Assembly: GCA_913045265.1 (NCBI GenBank)
Contig: CAJWQX010000043.1
Coordinates: 1-26,106, forward strand
Origin: UBA11889 sp002313255
GTDB taxonomy: Bacteria > Pseudomonadota > Gammaproteobacteria > Pseudomonadales > Azotimanducaceae
Direction: 5' to 3'
DNA length: 26,106 bases
In this document: in pieces, positions 1 to 8,557 of the stretch
Layout: every line of letters starts with the position of its first letter
Numbering within the stretch: position 1 is the first letter of the stretch
Program-made: the position numbers and the translations under genes
Notes under the pieces: model-generated
Told to the model about the DNA's origin: nothing
Database searches by the model: none
The model's input: only the letters and a program-made list of their open reading frames with translations

Positions 1-444
1 ATTGTGGGTGCAGATGCGATTGGCTCGATACTTCTCGTCGGCCCGGGCGCGGGCGGCTTACCGACAGCGTCGGCGGTACTCAGTGACTTGATCGAAATAG
101 CCCGAGGCACCTGCCCACGGCTGAGGATTGGTCAAAACGAAGGAATGCGCGTACCTGTTGCAGCGACGGAGTCTCGCTATTACCTCAATATTCCTGCAGC
201 GGACCGACCGGGTGTTTTTGGGGAAATAGGAGATATTCTGCGTCGCGGAGGAATTTCAATCGAAGCGGTAATACAAAAACGAGAAGCGATACGTAAAAGT
301 GACGGAGAACCTTGGGTGCCCATTGTGATGATCACAGAACGTATTGTTGAAGCATCGATGGATGACGCACTGAGTCAGTTATCGAGTCTCGAGAGTGTGC
401 GAGGTCAAATTCGTCGTATTCGGGTCGCCGATTTCGATCGTTGA
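1..444 (+). CDS. hom: Homoserine dehydrogenase, C-terminal part (5' truncated by window edge)
   Basis: The reading frame is open from base 1 and ends at TGA 442-444, so only the last 147 codons are present. The start of the fragment carries the GPGAGGLPTASAV signature of the homoserine dehydrogenase catalytic domain. From about residue 60 an ACT-type regulatory domain follows (YYLNIPAADRPGVFGEIGDI, then VPIVMITE). The family reduces aspartate semialdehyde to homoserine on the way to threonine and methionine, and the ACT domain normally gives threonine feedback control. The stop overlaps the recJ start by one base (TGATG), which suggests translational coupling. In many relatives thrC follows hom; here recJ follows directly. 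Family assignment is secure; the N-terminal NAD(P)-binding domain cannot be seen. Confidence 0.93.
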   Translation: MVGADAIGSILLVGPGAGGLPTASAVLSDLIEIARGTCPRLRIGQNEGMRVPVAATESRYYLNIPAADRPGVFGEIGDILRRGGISIEAVIQKREAIRKSDGEPWVPIVMITERIVEASMDDALSQLSSLESVRGQIRRIRVADFDR

Positions 445-2168
445 TGAACGGGTCCCTGATCATCGAAGAACGGGGTCAAAACATTCCGTCTGTGGAGCTG
501 AGTGAAGAACTGGCTGTTCCTCCTTTTTTTGCCAGGGTTCTGGGTGCGCGTGGTGTTTCCAGCAAGAAAGAGCTCGATCTATCCCTCAATCTACTACTGG
601 GGCCGAAGGGATTGCCAGGGGTCGATCAAGCCGCGTCGCGGCTGGTGCGGGCGATAAATGACAGTGAACGAATACTAGTCATCGGGGATTTCGACGCTGA
701 TGGAGCCACGGCATCGGCGTTAGTCGTATCGCTGTTGAAGGAAATGGGTGTGGTGGATGTCGATTACTTGGTCCCCAATCGGTTTGACTTCGGTTATGGG
801 CTAACACCCGAAATCGTAGCTGTCGCGGCGAAAGGGGAACCAGCACTCATCATTACGGTCGATAATGGGGTATCCAGTGTTGAAGGGGTTCAAGTAGCCA
901 ACGAACTCGGGATTGACGTCGTTATTACCGACCATCATCTGCCGCCCAAGGATCTTCCGAAGGCCACCGCCATCGTCAATCCGAACTTACAAGAGACGAC
1001 ATTTGAGAGCCCGTTTCTGGCCGGTGTAGGCGTCGCTTACTACTTAATGGCCGTAGTTCGTGCCACATTACGTGCGGAGAATTATTTCGAAAGTCACAAT
1101 TTGTCCGAGCCAAACCTTGCGGATTGGCTCGATTTGGTGGCATTGGGCACTGTAGCCGATGTCGTCCCACTGGACCGAAACAACCGAATCCTGGTCCATC
1201 AGGGTCTGCGCCGCATCCGTTTGGGACACCTGCGACCAGGGATGCAGGCCTTGATCGAAATTGCCGATCGACGTCTCGAGACGTTGTCTGCCCAGGATCT
1301 AGGATTTGCTGTTGGACCAAGGCTGAACGCCGCTGGGCGTCTAGACGATATAGGGTTGGGTATCCAGTGTTTGTTGTCCAGGGACCTCGAGAGCGCAAGA
1401 TCGATGGCGGTCGCACTGGATGAACTCAATAAAGCACGCCGAGCAATCGAAGACGAAATGAACGTAGAAGCGAAGGTGTTGATATCGGAAAGTATCGATG
1501 CCGATTCACCCGCGCTATGCGTTTACGATGCATCTTGGCATCAGGGCGTTGTTGGTATTGTTGCAGGTCGGATGCGTGAACGGTTTCATCGGCCAGTCAT
1601 CGCGTTCGCCGATTCCGGTGATATCGCGCCAGGCGAAATAAAGGGCTCTGCACGGAGCGTTCCGGGGCTTCACATCCGCGACGCGCTCGATGATGTAGCC
1701 ACCCGCTTTCCGGGCCTTGTGTACAAATTTGGGGGCCACGCGATGGCCGCGGGATTAACAATCAGGCGTATTCACTTGGATCGTTTCCGCAAAGCCTTTG
1801 CGGAAGCGGTAGCGAGTAGAGTAGAGCCGCGCGATCTCGCCGGCATCGTTTTTTCGGATGGTGTGCTGGCGGTCGAGGATCTCAACGTCGATAACGCTCG
1901 ATTGATCGAAGAATATGGCCCGTGGGGGCAAGGGTTCGATGAGCCGGTATTTCATGGTGAATTTGAGTTAATTAGTCAGCGAATGGTCGGCCAAGGGAAA
2001 CACCTCAAACTGATCGTTAAACAGCAGGAAAAAGTTGTCGATGCGATTGCTTTCAACCAGCAGACGATCAATTCTGATCGGATCATCATGGCGTACAAAC
2101 TTCAGGTAAATCGCTATTTGAACAACGAGACACTGCAGCTTTTGGTCGAGCATGTAACCCCGAGCTAA
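444..2168 (+). CDS. recJ: Single-stranded-DNA-specific exonuclease RecJ
   Basis: Complete protein of 574 residues, the usual RecJ length. It shows the DHH phosphoesterase motifs in order: GDFDADGATAS near residue 80, ITVDNG near 137, TDHH near 162, and the LGTVADVVPL block. The DHHA1 motif GGHAMAAGL is near 430 and a C-terminal OB-like region follows. RecJ degrades single-stranded DNA 5' to 3' in recombination and mismatch or base-excision repair, using divalent metal held by the Asp/His motifs. The ATG at 444 overlaps the hom stop; a TTG one codon upstream (441) is possible but less likely. A perfect inverted repeat lies inside the gene at 1785-1805. The next gene, prfB, starts 43 bases after the stop. 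Confidence 0.96.
   Translation: MNGSLIIEERGQNIPSVELSEELAVPPFFARVLGARGVSSKKELDLSLNLLLGPKGLPGVDQAASRLVRAINDSERILVIGDFDADGATASALVVSLLKEMGVVDVDYLVPNRFDFGYGLTPEIVAVAAKGEPALIITVDNGVSSVEGVQVANELGIDVVITDHHLPPKDLPKATAIVNPNLQETTFESPFLAGVGVAYYLMAVVRATLRAENYFESHNLSEPNLADWLDLVALGTVADVVPLDRNNRILVHQGLRRIRLGHLRPGMQALIEIADRRLETLSAQDLGFAVGPRLNAAGRLDDIGLGIQCLLSRDLESARSMAVALDELNKARRAIEDEMNVEAKVLISESIDADSPALCVYDASWHQGVVGIVAGRMRERFHRPVIAFADSGDIAPGEIKGSARSVPGLHIRDALDDVATRFPGLVYKFGGHAMAAGLTIRRIHLDRFRKAFAEAVASRVEPRDLAGIVFSDGVLAVEDLNVDNARLIEEYGPWGQGFDEPVFHGEFELISQRMVGQGKHLKLIVKQQEKVVDAIAFNQQTINSDRIIMAYKLQVNRYLNNETLQLLVEHVTPS
1785..1805. repeat. Perfect 10-bp inverted repeat inside recJ
   Basis: Arms TTCCGCAAAG (1785-1794) and CTTTGCGGAA (1796-1805) are exact reverse complements with one base between. 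As RNA it would fold into a nine-pair stem with a three-base loop. It lies within coding sequence for RFRKAFAEA, so it may be chance, or an mRNA structure or binding site. Confidence 0.7.
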
Positions 2169-2178
2169 TTGGCGCTCG

Positions 2179-2187
2179 TGCTAGAAT
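2179..2187 (+). promoter_or_regulatory. Possible extended -10 promoter for prfB
   Basis: The recJ-prfB spacer contains TGC followed by TAGAAT, an extended -10 element with five of six bases matching TATAAT. No good -35 lies at the usual distance, which extended -10 promoters tolerate. Transcription would start about 18 bases before the prfB ATG. This is inference from a short motif; prfB could equally be read through from recJ. Confidence 0.35.
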
Positions 2188-2211
2188 CGCCGGCTATCCC
2201 AAGGGGTACGA

Positions 2212-3310
2212 ATGGCTGAAATCACTTCTGTCCGCGAGCGACTCAAGGATCTGATGGCCCGTAACGAGGCCTTACGGGGGTATCTTTGACGTTTCAGAAC
2301 GCAAGGAAAGGCTCGAGGAAGTAGAGCGCGAGCTCGCCGAGTCGGATGTCTGGTCCGACGCGTCTCGAGCAGAGAAATTGGCGCGAGAACGCGCGGCCCT
2401 CGAAGCTGTGGTGACTGGGTTAGACAGTCTATTGGAGGGCCTAGGCGATGTGTCGGAACTGGCGGAAATAGCCTCCGAAGAAGGCGACGCAGCGACGCTT
2501 GGTGAGCTCGACCTCGACCTGCAGGGCTACGCCGAAGAGTTGGAGATACTTGAATTTCGCCGAATGTTCAGTGGTGAATTGGACGAGGCAAATGCGTACG
2601 TCGACGTCCAATCCGGCTCGGGCGGGACGGAGGCTCAGGACTGGGCCGAAATGCTGCTCCGCATGTATCTGCGTTGGGGCGAGAAACGCGGACTCAAAAC
2701 GGAATTAATTGAACTTTCCAATGGCGAGGTCGCTGGTATCAAAAGCGCAACGGTGCTTTTTTCGGGCACATACGCTTATGGTTGGTTGCGAACTGAGACG
2801 GGAGTTCATCGACTAGTTCGTAAATCGCCTTTTGATTCGGGGAATCGTCGCCATACTTCGTTTGCATCGATATTTGTATCGGCGGAGATAGATGACGAAA
2901 TCGAAATCGAAATTGATCCGGGAGAAGTGCGGGTGGATACGTACCGTGCCAGTGGTGCCGGAGGACAGCATGTGAACCGAACAGATTCCGCCGTTCGTCT
3001 AACCCATGAACCTACGGGAGTCGTAGTACAGTGCCAAAGCGAGAGGTCGCAGCACCAGAATCGAGATAACGCATGGAAACAGTTACGGGCCAAGTTGTAT
3101 GAACGCGAATTACACCACCGCAGAGAAGAACAACAGGCATTGGAGGACACAAAAGCTGACATTGGCTGGGGTTCGCAGATCCGGTCGTACGTCCTCGATC
3201 AGTCTAGGGTCAAGGATCTTCGTACAGAGCTGGAGCGTGCGGATCCGGTCAACGTCCTTGACGGAGATATAGATGGCTTCTTGGAGGCGAGTTTGAAGGC
3301 GGGTTTATGA
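2212..3310 (+). CDS. prfB: Peptide chain release factor 2, programmed +1 frameshift
   Basis: The gene starts at ATG 2212 after an AAGGGG ribosome site (2201-2206). Codons 1-25 end in TAT CTT, then an in-frame TGA (2287-2289). Shifting by +1 at CTT TGA C continues in the frame that runs to TGA 3308-3310, giving 365 residues, the length of E. coli RF2. In the joined protein SPF, which reads stop codons, falls at residues 205-207 and the GGQ peptidyl-tRNA hydrolysis motif at 250-252. RF2 ends translation at UGA and UAA, and low RF2 favours the shift, so the protein controls its own level. The coding join is 2212-2286 plus 2288-3310; scoring only 2378-3310 loses the N-terminus. The stop overlaps the lysS start (ATGA). 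Confidence 0.97.
2275..2290 (+). promoter_or_regulatory. RF2 programmed frameshift site
   Basis: The bases read CGG GGG TAT CTT TGA C. A purine-rich Shine-Dalgarno-like GGGGG lies three bases before the slippery CTT, which is followed by the in-frame stop TGA and a C. This is the arrangement known for bacterial prfB genes (E. coli has AGG GGG TAT CTT TGA C). The ribosome pauses at UGA when RF2 is scarce, the tRNA slips forward one base, and GAC (2288-2290) is read as Asp. Confidence 0.95.
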
Positions 3311-4791
3311 CTGACGAGAACGACATCGTGGCATCGCGTCGACAAAAACTAGTCGAACTACGACGGCGGGGCGCCGCGTACCCGAGCGGATTCGAGCGTT
3401 CGGATTTAGCGGCGCAACTGCACGCGCATTACGGCGATTTCTCCAAAGAAGCCCTCGAAGAGAAAGTGGTGGATGTCAAGGTCGCGGGTCGGATCATGTT
3501 GCGACGTGTTATGGGCAAAGCTAGTTTTATTACGCTGCAGGACGGCACACATCAGATTCAGTGCTACCTAAGACAACAGGATCTGGGCGAGGCTACCTAT
3601 AAGGAATTTGATGACCTTTATGACCGGGGCGATATCGTTGGCGTGACTGGGACGATGATGCGGACGAAGAAAGGCGAGTTAACTGTCCACGCGTCTGAAA
3701 TTGTGTTGCTTACGAAATCGCTACAACCACTGCCCGAGAAATATCACGGCATTAGCGATCGGGAACTCAAATATCGACTTCGATATGTCGATCTTATTAT
3801 GAGCGACTCGACACGTGCCGTATTCCGTAATCGCAGTCGCGTCATTTCAACCATTCGTCGATTTTTTGATGCTCGGGAATACCTGGAAGTTGAAACCCCG
3901 ATGATGCATCCCATTCCAGGTGGCGCGAATGCACGGCCTTTCACCACCCATCACAACAGTTTAGACATGGAGCTTTATTTGAGGGTTGCGCCAGAACTTT
4001 ATTTAAAGCGGCTCGTCGTGGGGGGATTCGAACGCGTGTACGAGATCAACCGCAATTTTCGTAATGAAGGCCTTTCTAGCCGCCACAATCCCGAATTCAC
4101 TATGCTTGAGTTCTATCAGGCATACGCGACGTACGAGGACCTAATGGATCTGACCGAAGAACTTCTACGCGAAGTTGTTGAGACGGTGGCGGGTTCTTCG
4201 GTAATCGAATTCCAAGACGAACGAATCGACTTTGGCCGACCCATACGTCGCATCGATATGACTGAAGCAGTAGCCTATGAAATCGGAGTATCGGCAAAAA
4301 AATTACGTGACCCTAAAACAATCGTAACGGCTGCTGAAACGGCATCCGTGGAGGTTGACCCTGATTGGGAACTGGGCAAAACGCTCGTGGCGTTGTTTGA
4401 AGCGCGTGTCGAAAAGACGCTCATTGCGCCAACGTTCGTTACGGGCTATCCAGCTGAGGTGTCTCCTTTAGCCCGCAAGAGCGATCGGCGACCCGAGTTT
4501 ACAGATCGATTTGAGCTCTTTATCGCTGGGCGTGAGATTGCGAACGGGTTTTCCGAATTAAACGATCCAGAGGATCAAGCCGACCGGTTCCTCAAACAAG
4601 CCGAACAACAATCTATGGGTGATACGGAAGCGATGCACTTCGACGCCGATTATATAAAAGCGCTTGAATACGGTCTGCCGCCGACGGCTGGGGAGGGTAT
4701 TGGTATCGATCGCCTGGTAATGCTGGTGACGAATTCCCCCTCGATACGCGACGTTTTGCTGTTTCCACAGATGAGGTCGCGAGAGGAGTGA
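3307..4791 (+). CDS. lysS: Lysyl-tRNA synthetase, class II
   Basis: Complete protein of 494 residues, close to the E. coli enzyme (505). An N-terminal OB-fold anticodon-binding domain spans roughly residues 55-150 (RIMLRRVMGKASFITLQD). The class II catalytic core follows: YLEVETPMM near 192, motif 2 FERVYEINRNFRNEG near 240-256, and motif 3 PTAGEGIGIDRLVM near 459-472. It charges tRNA-Lys with lysine using ATP. ATG 3307 overlaps the prfB stop as ATGA, and the prfB-lysS pair is the standard gammaproteobacterial arrangement. Its stop lies just before the ung start, so the three genes are probably co-transcribed. No missing residues noticed. Confidence 0.96.
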   Translation: MTDENDIVASRRQKLVELRRRGAAYPSGFERSDLAAQLHAHYGDFSKEALEEKVVDVKVAGRIMLRRVMGKASFITLQDGTHQIQCYLRQQDLGEATYKEFDDLYDRGDIVGVTGTMMRTKKGELTVHASEIVLLTKSLQPLPEKYHGISDRELKYRLRYVDLIMSDSTRAVFRNRSRVISTIRRFFDAREYLEVETPMMHPIPGGANARPFTTHHNSLDMELYLRVAPELYLKRLVVGGFERVYEINRNFRNEGLSSRHNPEFTMLEFYQAYATYEDLMDLTEELLREVVETVAGSSVIEFQDERIDFGRPIRRIDMTEAVAYEIGVSAKKLRDPKTIVTAAETASVEVDPDWELGKTLVALFEARVEKTLIAPTFVTGYPAEVSPLARKSDRRPEFTDRFELFIAGREIANGFSELNDPEDQADRFLKQAEQQSMGDTEAMHFDADYIKALEYGLPPTAGEGIGIDRLVMLVTNSPSIRDVLLFPQMRSREE

Positions 4792-4808
4792 CGGAACAGA
4801 GGGACCGA

Positions 4809-5513
4809 GTGGTCCTGGAGAGTAGCTGGAAAGCCGCACTCGCAAAGGAGTTTGACGCCGCATACCTTGTACGTTTGCGTGCCTTTCTGATCGACGAAAA
4901 ACGAGCCCGCAAAACTGTGTATCCGGTTGGGACAGAGATATTCAAGGCCCTCGATTCTTGTCCATTGCCAGACACGCGAATCGTCATTATTGGGCAAGAC
5001 CCTTATCACGGCCCAGGCCAAGCCCACGGTCTCTGTTTCAGTGTTCCACAGGGCGTCGCTCCGCCGCCCTCGCTAGCGAACATCTTTCGAGAAATTGAAA
5101 AAGATATGAGCGATGAGACCGTACCCGGGGGTAATAGCAACAGTAAGATTGTGCCGGGTAAAGGTTGCCTAGAGCCCTGGGCACTCCAAGGAGTCTTGCT
5201 TTTGAACTCTGTTCTTACCGTTGCGCGCGGACGTGCTGGTTCGCATCAGGGCATGGGTTGGGAGACCTTTACCGATAGGGTTGTTGAAGTGATCGATCGG
5301 GAGCGGGAGCACGTGGTGTTTATGCTTTGGGGAAGTTACGCGAAGCGCAAAGGCGCCATGGTTAATCGAGATAAACATTGCGTCCTCGTAGCTCCGCACC
5401 CGTCGCCGTTATCGGCACATAAAGGTTTTTTCGGTTGTCGTCACTTCTCGAGAGCGAATCAATATTTAGTTGCACACGGGCGGGCACCTGTGGATTGGTT
5501 CGACGTGGGATAG
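4809..5513 (+). CDS. ung: Uracil-DNA glycosylase, family 1
   Basis: Removes uracil from DNA to start base-excision repair. The water-activating loop GQDPYHGPGQAHGL and the DNA-binding loop HPSPLSAHKGFFGCRHF are both present, together with the LLLNSVLTV block. GTG 4809 is preferred because AGAGGGA (4798-4804) lies four bases upstream and it puts the catalytic Asp at residue 64, as in E. coli. An in-frame GTG at 4788 overlaps the lysS stop and would add seven residues, but its purine run is only one base away. From 4809 the protein has 234 residues. A short stretch rich in Gly, Ser and Asn (about residues 105-118) looks longer than in E. coli Ung. Last gene of the recJ-prfB-lysS-ung run. Confidence 0.95.
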   Translation: MVLESSWKAALAKEFDAAYLVRLRAFLIDEKRARKTVYPVGTEIFKALDSCPLPDTRIVIIGQDPYHGPGQAHGLCFSVPQGVAPPPSLANIFREIEKDMSDETVPGGNSNSKIVPGKGCLEPWALQGVLLLNSVLTVARGRAGSHQGMGWETFTDRVVEVIDREREHVVFMLWGSYAKRKGAMVNRDKHCVLVAPHPSPLSAHKGFFGCRHFSRANQYLVAHGRAPVDWFDVG

Positions 5514-5514
5514 A

Positions 5515-5655
5515 TAAGCTAAAACGTACCGCATCGAGGTGCTGTAACCAGCTTTTAGAGCTTACGTGTCAACTTCCGTGGTCTTATTAATTAGTTTCTT
5601 TGAGAACTCACTGAGTAAGTGAGAAGGCATGTAAAACTCGCAACGCGACTAATTA
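5515..5655. repeat. Inverted repeats between convergent ung and ygfZ
   Basis: The spacer between these convergent genes holds three pairings. TAAGCTAAAA (5515-5524) pairs with TTTTAGAGCTTA (5553-5564) with a two-base bulge. CTCACT (5607-5612) and AGTGAG (5618-5623) form a perfect six-base stem with a five-base loop. TAATTAGT (5588-5595) and ACTAATTA (5648-5655) enclose the second hairpin. None is followed by a clear T-run in the right place, so a terminator role for either gene is only possible. Confidence 0.3.
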
Positions 5656-6404
5656 TTTTGAACGAGCGTCAATTCACAATGTGCAGTGTTGAGGATGGCG
5701 TTGTCACTGTTACTGACGATTAAGGCATAGACATCGTTGGCCGTGATTACGGTACCGTTGGTTCCTGATTCATTAATATCTTGGCCCGGATGAGGTTTTT
5801 CGCCTACCCACAAGTACTGCCGTAATCGACGTTTTACAACGCCACGATGCTCGGCTCGGGCGACGATCTCCTGACCGAGATAACAACCCTTACTAAAACT
5901 AACGGTTTCAAATGCGGTGAGTCCAAGCATCTGCGGCAGAAAGCGGTCTGCGGTACTTTTCGTCACAATGGCGAATTCATTTGTGACAGCGACGTCCGCA
6001 AGAGGCGGTTGTTCACGTGATTTTGAATCATGAGGGAATGCTTCGACAATCCAATCGAATGGTTTGAGCGTTACTCTATTTGAACCTGAAGCGGAAAATT
6101 GAATGACCGATTTCGCGCCCTCGACGATCGTCGATTTCGAAAAAACTAGGTATTTGGATAGGTGCGCATCAAGCGACTCGACGACGCTTCGATGGACGAT
6201 GAAACTCACTTCCGCGGGAGACCCAAACATCCAGCCGTTGGCAATGACGCGTCCCTGAAGACTCGTGAATGCCATAGGCATTGCTGCATGCAAGGTCACT
6301 GTCTCGACGTCGCAAGTTACATAGCCCTGGAGGAAATTTGCGGCGTCCGGGCCCGAAAGTGTTTGTAGAATCAAATCGTCGTTTTGTTCAGTAGAGAAGG
6401 CCAT
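5649..6404 (-). CDS. ygfZ: YgfZ/GcvT-like folate-binding protein (Fe-S cluster maintenance)
   Basis: Protein of 251 residues with the YgfZ signature KGCYLGQE at about residues 172-179, followed by IVARAEHRGVVKRRLRQ. YgfZ proteins resemble the T-protein of the glycine cleavage system, bind a folate, and are needed for activity of some Fe-S enzymes such as MiaB; the signature Cys is the key residue. It is shorter than E. coli YgfZ (326), mainly toward the N- and C-terminal parts, but contains the core. It is divergent from sdhE with 60 bases between starts, the usual ygfZ-sdhE neighbourhood. The ATG is at 6402-6404 on the complement; no strong ribosome site is visible. Confidence 0.9.
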   Translation of the reverse strand: MAFSTEQNDDLILQTLSGPDAANFLQGYVTCDVETVTLHAAMPMAFTSLQGRVIANGWMFGSPAEVSFIVHRSVVESLDAHLSKYLVFSKSTIVEGAKSVIQFSASGSNRVTLKPFDWIVEAFPHDSKSREQPPLADVAVTNEFAIVTKSTADRFLPQMLGLTAFETVSFSKGCYLGQEIVARAEHRGVVKRRLRQYLWVGEKPHPGQDINESGTNGTVITANDVYALIVSNSDNAILNTAHCELTLVQNN

Positions 6405-6464
6405 GTTGCTAGTTTACCAAGGTCGGATTGTGCATGATCGGGTGACCACGCTTGGGGGATATCA

Positions 6465-6722
6465 ATGGAAGAGGATGAGCGTAAAGCCCGCTGGCGCAGT
6501 CGTCGAGGTTTGTTGGAGCTCGATCTCATCTTCGTGCCGTTCGTAGAGAACTGTTTTGCCGGCCTTCCTGAGCGTCTGCGTCGCGATTATTTAGATCTAT
6601 TAACTGCGGATGACGTGGACGCGTATGTTTGGCTAACGTCGAGCGAAAGTGTACCCGGGCGCTATAAAAAAATCGTCGATGTCATTAAACAGTCTGTTGG
6701 CGGGGATTTTGAAAAAGCCTGA
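6465..6722 (+). CDS. sdhE: FAD assembly factor SdhE
   Basis: Small protein of 85 residues with the conserved RGxxE motif as RGLLE at residues 14-18, and LDLIFVPFVE just after. SdhE (YgfY/CptB) promotes covalent attachment of FAD to succinate dehydrogenase and fumarate reductase flavoprotein subunits; the RGxxE motif is essential in studied members. The start ATG 6465 has GGGGGA (6454-6459) five bases upstream. Length and placement next to ygfZ fit the family. It converges on nadB, whose product is itself a flavoprotein of the same superfamily, although that enzyme binds FAD non-covalently, so a direct link is not implied. Confidence 0.93.
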   Translation: MEEDERKARWRSRRGLLELDLIFVPFVENCFAGLPERLRRDYLDLLTADDVDAYVWLTSSESVPGRYKKIVDVIKQSVGGDFEKA

Positions 6723-6762
6723 TTTCGTAAAGATTTCTATGTTGCTTCTTGGGTCCGCCCAT

Positions 6763-6774
6763 TTCTCGCGAGAA
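6763..6774. repeat. 12-base perfect palindrome in the sdhE-nadB spacer
   Basis: TTCTCGCGAGAA reads the same on both strands and lies between the convergent ends of sdhE and nadB. It has no loop, so it would not make a typical terminator hairpin. It could be a protein-binding site or chance. No second copy was noticed. Confidence 0.3.
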
Positions 6775-6805
6775 CGACACAAAGCTAATGCGTCGCGGGT
6801 CGTTG

Positions 6806-8488
6806 CTAGCGCGATTTTGAATGTTTTGTGTGTCGATTGATCGGTTGAAGGACGTCAAGCGGATCAACTACTGGATACAGAATACTAGGACGTGCGTCGG
6901 CCTGAGACTGGGGGTAGTCGAGCGTGTAATGCAAGCCCCGACTTTCGCGTCGCCACTGTGCGGCTTGCACCATCAGTTCGGCAACATGGATTAAGTTTCG
7001 AAGTTCAATGAGGTCACTGTTGACCCGATAATTTGAGTAGTAATCGTGCACTTCCTGCTTCAGCAGTCCAATTCTTCGGGCCGCCCGTTCGAGGCGCTTG
7101 TTGGTTCGGACAATGCCAACATAGTTCCACATGCATCGGCGAAGTTCGGACCAATTATGGGAAAGAATGACGTTTTCATCGGAGTCAGTTACCCGGCTTT
7201 CGTCCCAATCGGGAATATCGCCTCGATTATCCCGGTTATCTGGGATTTCGTTCGCGATATCGTCTGCGACGGATCGAGCAAAGACTAAACATTCAAGTAG
7301 TGAATTACTCGCAAGACGATTGGCTCCGTGTAATCCGGTATATGCGGTTTCACCTACTGCGTAAAGGCCATCTATATCCGTTTGGCCGCTCTCGTCTACC
7401 AATACCCCGCCACAGGTGTAGTGTGCGGCTGGTACAACGGGAATGCGATCGCGTCGCATGTCGATTCCAACCCCAAGGCATGTTTCGAGTATGTTGGGAA
7501 AGCGTTGCTCGATTTTTTTGTCGAGAAGGTGCGTGACGTCTAGATATACGCATTCCTGACCAAGACGCTTCATTTCAAAATCGATCGCCCTAGCGACCAC
7601 GTCTCGTGGTGCCATTTCAGCGCGGGGATCGAATCGTTCCATAAAGCGTTCGCCATCTCCGAGAACAAGCTTGCCTCCTTCGCCTCGGATGGCTTCCGAA
7701 ATAAGAAACGACCTGGCGTCTGGGTGATACAGACAGGTCGGGTGAAATTGGTTGAATTCCATATTTGCGACCCGGCAACCGGCTCGCCAAGCCATAGCGA
7801 TTCCATCCCCGGTCGAGCCGTCTGGATTGCTGGTGTACTGGTAAACTTTACTCGCGCCGCCCGTTGCAAGAACGACATAGCGGGCCTCGATGACTTCAAC
7901 GTTGCCCGTTTCGGCGTTGTAGACGTACGCCCCCATAGTTCGTGAGTCGTTGGGAGTAGACTTTCCGGTTGTAACTACATCGATCGCGACACGCTTGGTC
8001 AGAATTCTGATTTTGGCATCGCTAAGAACACGATTTATAAGGGTTGTCGCGATCGCGTGGCCCGTAGTATCTGCGACGTGCAAAACCCTACGGTGTGTAT
8101 GCCCTCCTTCCCGAGTCAGGTGGGGACCGTCATCTTGCTGGTCGAATTCGAGTCCGAGATCCTCAATATGATCGATAGCTTTGCGTGCTCGATTAACAAC
8201 GTACCGGACGATTTTTTCGTTACAAAGACCGGCGCCCGCCACGACCGTATCGTGGACGTGGGCGTCAACGCTATCGGCCGGTTGCGATACCGTAGCCACT
8301 CCGCCCTGTGCGCGATTGGTAGAGCCACCTCGAATGTCGTCTTTGGAAAGGACAATGACCCGTGCATGGGGTGATAGATGCAATGCGGTCGCGAGGCCCG
8401 CGGCCCCACTGCCTACGACTAACACATCGGTGGAATATCGAAGAGTCAAGAGATTACTCGCGACGAACGATTCGAAATCGTTGCCCAA
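6806..8488 (-). CDS. nadB: L-aspartate oxidase
   Basis: Flavoprotein of 560 residues that oxidises aspartate to iminoaspartate, the first step of de novo NAD synthesis with NadA. The FAD-binding GSGAAG lies at residues 26-31. The family blocks GGSTNRAQGGVA, EFNQFHPTCLY, EAIRGEGG and the C-terminal VGETAYTGLHGANRLASNS follow in order. The helical C-terminal domain ends in a variable Lys/Arg-rich tail. It is divergent from rpoE with about 70 bases between starts, the same arrangement as in E. coli and Pseudomonas. The ATG start has only a weak GGGT-like ribosome site. Confidence 0.96.
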   Translation of the reverse strand: MGNDFESFVASNLLTLRYSTDVLVVGSGAAGLATALHLSPHARVIVLSKDDIRGGSTNRAQGGVATVSQPADSVDAHVHDTVVAGAGLCNEKIVRYVVNRARKAIDHIEDLGLEFDQQDDGPHLTREGGHTHRRVLHVADTTGHAIATTLINRVLSDAKIRILTKRVAIDVVTTGKSTPNDSRTMGAYVYNAETGNVEVIEARYVVLATGGASKVYQYTSNPDGSTGDGIAMAWRAGCRVANMEFNQFHPTCLYHPDARSFLISEAIRGEGGKLVLGDGERFMERFDPRAEMAPRDVVARAIDFEMKRLGQECVYLDVTHLLDKKIEQRFPNILETCLGVGIDMRRDRIPVVPAAHYTCGGVLVDESGQTDIDGLYAVGETAYTGLHGANRLASNSLLECLVFARSVADDIANEIPDNRDNRGDIPDWDESRVTDSDENVILSHNWSELRRCMWNYVGIVRTNKRLERAARRIGLLKQEVHDYYSNYRVNSDLIELRNLIHVAELMVQAAQWRRESRGLHYTLDYPQSQADARPSILYPVVDPLDVLQPINRHTKHSKSR

Positions 8489-8557
8489 TAGTATATACAG
8501 GACCCAACGTGCAGAATATCGACTGCTCGGATCGAACTATACTGCCGGAGGGCGATA

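Noticed and set aside
976..1416. Long antisense frame inside recJ, and many similar frames in other genes
   Set aside because: These overlap well-supported genes in other frames, show no recognisable protein family, and their composition follows the coding strand's codon pattern.
8538..8543. TATACT as a -10 box for rpoE
   Set aside because: It lies four bases before the ribosome site, so transcription would begin inside that site, and no -35 is found 17 bases upstream.
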